From JANSWP01 sp041941305 (lineage in GTDB: Bacteria; Bacteroidota; Bacteroidia; Chitinophagales; Saprospiraceae): DNA of 64,000 nucleotides. Under the pieces are notes generated by a model. It searched no databases. It had not been told where the DNA came from and was given only the letters and a program-made list of their open reading frames with translations. Location: contig JBGTQJ010000007.1 of assembly GCA_041941305.1 (NCBI GenBank), positions 203,505-267,504 on the forward strand, read 5' to 3'. Positions 61,839 to 64,000 of this stretch are shown here, one piece after another. A program made the translations under genes and the position numbers. Positions within the stretch are counted from its first letter, which is position 1. Each line of letters opens with the position of its first letter.

Positions 61839-63701
61839 ATGAAACTGACAGAAGTTCTCAACTATGTAAATTCATTTGAAAAAAACCCTTTCCTCAAAGT
61901 CATTGACAATATCATTTCTGATAGACCGAAAAACATTAAACAAATTGACAAGATTTTAAATGAACTTGATGGTCAGTTAAAAAATGCAGATAATGAAAGT
62001 GTAGCAAAAGTCTTGGCTTTGATAAAAGATGAATTCGCTACTCTAGTTTCTAAAGAATTTACAGATTCAACTACCCAATTAGATATTTTAATTGACATTA
62101 TCATTAAGGATGGAAATTCATTAATGTCCAGAGAATGGCTTGGAAGATTATATGAAAAAGAGGTGAAGAAAATCAAACAAAAAATTAAAGGATTCAAGAT
62201 ATTGCTTGACTCTGAAAATGGAGAGGGTAGAATTAGAGATTATAAAATCTATAGCAATTGTTTAAAAACTGCGTATCAAAATGATTTAGAACATAATCTC
62301 GAAAATAAAATTACAAATGATGAACAATCAATTCTGATGACACTAGCAAGTAATCTAGAATTATCCCATGAGGAAAGGAAACTTATCAACTATGCTATTG
62401 TACCTCTAAAGAATTTAGATATTGATTCAATTATCAAATACCTCTCTAAAATAGGAGCAATCTTTTATTCAAAAAAAAATTATCAAATATATGTTCCAGA
62501 TGAAGTTGTTTCAATTTTACGAAAAATTCGAGGAAAAGAAGTAGCTGACAAATTTTATAGAAGAGTACTAAAAAACTTGAAAGACAGTCAAATAAACCTA
62601 ATTGGAAGAAAACATAATATAGACAGGAAACTATCAAAAGATCAAAAAATTAAAGAAATTATAAATGAGGGTATCAGTTTTTCAAGCATTTTACAAAATG
62701 GAATCCATAAAGAAGGGACCACAAAGTCTGATAAAAAGAAAATATTCAACACCCTTATTGAAAAAGAATTGAAAATAGATGTCCCAATCCGTGGAAATAC
62801 AATTGAAGGGAAAATTCATAGCCTTATTCATTATTTTGAAAGTAAAGAAAAAGAAGATGTTGTTGGAATTTCAATTGCTGGGTATGAAAATCTACTAAAG
62901 GATCTGAAGATAATTTTACCTAAACTCAATAAAATTGTAAAAGATGAATTTGAATTTCAAGAAAGCGAAGTTTTGAATGCTAAATTTTTATTGAATTACA
63001 ATATTAAACCTCTTGACATACTTTACCTTATAGAGTATCAAGACATAAAAAAGTTTTGTGAGAAAAAAGAAATTTCAATTCGAGGAGATGAAAAAATTAA
63101 TATTCTTAATAGTTATAAAGATTCAGAAAACCTTCTTATTGAAAATTATGACTTAATCGCTCATAGGGACCTTTTATCCTTGAAAGAAAATGGCATTCTA
63201 ATAAAAGAAGCAGATTTAGGAATTGTATTTGAAAATGTTACAAAAGCCATTTTGAAGAAACTTGGCTTTAATGTTGACGATGCCCTTAATAAAGGAATAA
63301 GCAATTCAAAAAACAAGGTTGATATTATTTTAAATCTCGGGGAGAATGAGATTATCATAATTGAATGTAAATCAAAAAAAGAAAAAGGGTATAACAATTT
63401 TTCTACTGTTTCCAGGCAAGTAAAATCATATATTGAATTGGCACAGAAGAACGAATATAAAGTCATAAAAGCATTTATTATTGCCCCTGATTTTACAGAT
63501 GAATTTGTTAAAGACTGTGGTTTAGAGTATGAACTAAACCTTTCTTTAATAACTTCAAACTCTATAAAGAAAATCTATGAAGAATTCAAAAACTCTAAAC
63601 TTTCCACCTTTCCATACAAACTATTGTTAAGAGATGTTTTAGTAAATGATGATAGGATTGTTAGGGCCTATTCTACTGAGCAACAAATTTTTCTAATATG
63701 A
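61839..63701 (+). CDS. Large protein with C-terminal PD-(D/E)XK nuclease domain
   Basis: 620 residues; the family was not recognised as a whole. Residues 1-450 are Lys/Glu/Ile-rich and mostly helical with no clear motif. A restriction-endonuclease-fold domain (Mrr/REase_cat type) occupies about 470-590: LGIVFENVTKAILKKLGFNVDD, Asp495 in KVDIIL, then IIIECKSKK with Glu509 and Lys511, and SRQVKSYIELAQ. It may cut DNA or RNA in host defence. The gene is more AT-rich than its neighbours, lies opposite xisHI across 227 bp, and its stop abuts an IS-like element, so the true C-terminus could have been altered. All of this suggests a horizontally acquired locus. Confidence 0.75.
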   Translation: MKLTEVLNYVNSFEKNPFLKVIDNIISDRPKNIKQIDKILNELDGQLKNADNESVAKVLALIKDEFATLVSKEFTDSTTQLDILIDIIIKDGNSLMSREWLGRLYEKEVKKIKQKIKGFKILLDSENGEGRIRDYKIYSNCLKTAYQNDLEHNLENKITNDEQSILMTLASNLELSHEERKLINYAIVPLKNLDIDSIIKYLSKIGAIFYSKKNYQIYVPDEVVSILRKIRGKEVADKFYRRVLKNLKDSQINLIGRKHNIDRKLSKDQKIKEIINEGISFSSILQNGIHKEGTTKSDKKKIFNTLIEKELKIDVPIRGNTIEGKIHSLIHYFESKEKEDVVGISIAGYENLLKDLKIILPKLNKIVKDEFEFQESEVLNAKFLLNYNIKPLDILYLIEYQDIKKFCEKKEISIRGDEKINILNSYKDSENLLIENYDLIAHRDLLSLKENGILIKEADLGIVFENVTKAILKKLGFNVDDALNKGISNSKNKVDIILNLGENEIIIIECKSKKEKGYNNFSTVSRQVKSYIELAQKNEYKVIKAFIIAPDFTDEFVKDCGLEYELNLSLITSNSIKKIYEEFKNSKLSTFPYKLLLRDVLVNDDRIVRAYSTEQQIFLI

Positions 63702-64000
63702 CCCTTTCCAAAAAGTTGGAAAGGAAATGGCACAAAAAAGGCGAAAAAATTAAGTCACCAAACCATTTTTTCGCCATGATTGAATTCGAAAATTCAAAGG
63801 ATTTGCAATCGCAAATACCTGTTATCACAGAGAAAAAACTAAGCCAATTATTATTGGTCAGTACCTGTATTTTGGCAGCCCAAACTACCAATTTAAGCAC
63901 AGCAGCCAAGCGGATGAGCAAAGTTTTAGATGAAAAGCTCAAAAACTCAACTGCTTATGACCGCTTGAAACGCTTTTTTCAATCGGGTAACACCACAGGT
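63702..64000 (+). mobile_element. IS4-like insertion sequence, left part (cut by window edge)
   Basis: Right after the nuclease stop, CCTTTCCAA-aaag-TTGGAAAGG (63704-63725) and GGCGAAAAAAT (63740-63750) with ATTTTTTCGCC (63765-63775) form two hairpins directly before a transposase start. The outer end and any target duplication cannot be set because the right end lies outside the window. Confidence 0.6.
63776..64000 (+). CDS. IS4-like family transposase, N-terminal part
   Basis: The visible 75 residues read from ATG at 63776 (an in-frame ATG at 63698 overlapping the nuclease stop is less likely, since it would run through two hairpins). ITEKKLSQLLLVSTCILAAQTTNLSTAAKRMSKVL and STAYDRLKRFFQSGN resemble the N-terminal helical region of IS4-group transposases that open with a short DNA-binding segment. 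The DDE catalytic part is outside the window. The hairpin ending at 63775 may block read-through translation from outside promoters. Confidence 0.65.
   Translation, partial: MIEFENSKDLQSQIPVITEKKLSQLLLVSTCILAAQTTNLSTAAKRMSKVLDEKLKNSTAYDRLKRFFQSGNTTG

Overview
The window looks like a draft-assembly scaffold from an AT-rich member of the Bacteroidota, probably a free-living Saprospiraceae/Lewinella-type or related bacterium. The evidence is: type IX secretion (T9SS) C-terminal sorting domains on at least five secreted proteins, SprB/HYR/CHU_C modules, Bacteroidota-type promoters (TTTG, about 19 nt, TAnnTTTG) and few Shine-Dalgarno sequences, a short RpoD-like sigma factor, a CRTAC1 (FG-GAP + ASPIC/UnbV) lipoprotein, and an HYC_CC_PP metal-locus protein. 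There are two N gaps, at 22477-23111 and 28590-28597. No rRNA, tRNA or CRISPR array was seen.

Layout. 1-5.7 kb: 5' part of uvrC, a secreted S9 peptidase, a membrane glycosyltransferase, a Rof-like protein, a MOSC protein and an ATP-grasp protein. 5.9-12.5 kb: a 2209-residue T9SS adhesin-like protein with about 20 Ig/PKD-like repeats and a type B (CHU_C) sorting domain. 12.5-22 kb: pckA, an AraC regulator, a VWA lipoprotein, a 5'-truncated DUF3857/transglutaminase-like gene, and clpB. 22-23.2 kb: inverted repeats around the large gap. 23.2-31.4 kb: a stress block (second RpoD-like sigma factor, Dps, universal stress protein, a 42-residue basic peptide, XRE regulator, DUF1232, MscS channel, an amphipathic helical protein). 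31.5-40 kb: sialidase-fold secreted proteins, a DUF433/PIN-like toxin-antitoxin pair whose toxin is frameshifted, a methyltransferase, an MFS transporter, a YdjM-type hydrolase gene split by a 159-bp palindromic element, and a glycosyltransferase. 40-53 kb: T9SS proteins, the CRTAC1 lipoprotein and a Cus-type copper/silver efflux cluster (HYC_CC_PP, cusA, cusC, cusB) headed by an array of TTGTTCAA/TTGAACAA motifs. 53.3-60.8 kb: ECF sigma factor, an anti-sigma-like/beta-barrel fusion, and a second giant repeat protein (1814 residues, type A sorting domain). 60.8-64 kb: xisI-xisH, a divergent 620-residue protein with a PD-(D/E)XK nuclease domain, and the start of an IS4-like element.

Two themes stand out. 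First, small palindromic repeats are active in this genome. One has split a gene, leaving a target-site duplication whose removal restores the frame; others appear to be read through in frame inside a glycosyltransferase and a lipoprotein. Second, the two giant proteins share the same signal, N-terminal module and repeat type but end in different T9SS sorting signals, and one of them follows an ECF/anti-sigma pair. The most system-like accessory locus is xisH-xisI plus the divergent nuclease, sharing a region that holds a perfect 15-bp palindrome. All functional calls rest on reading motifs and protein families by eye; no database search was run.
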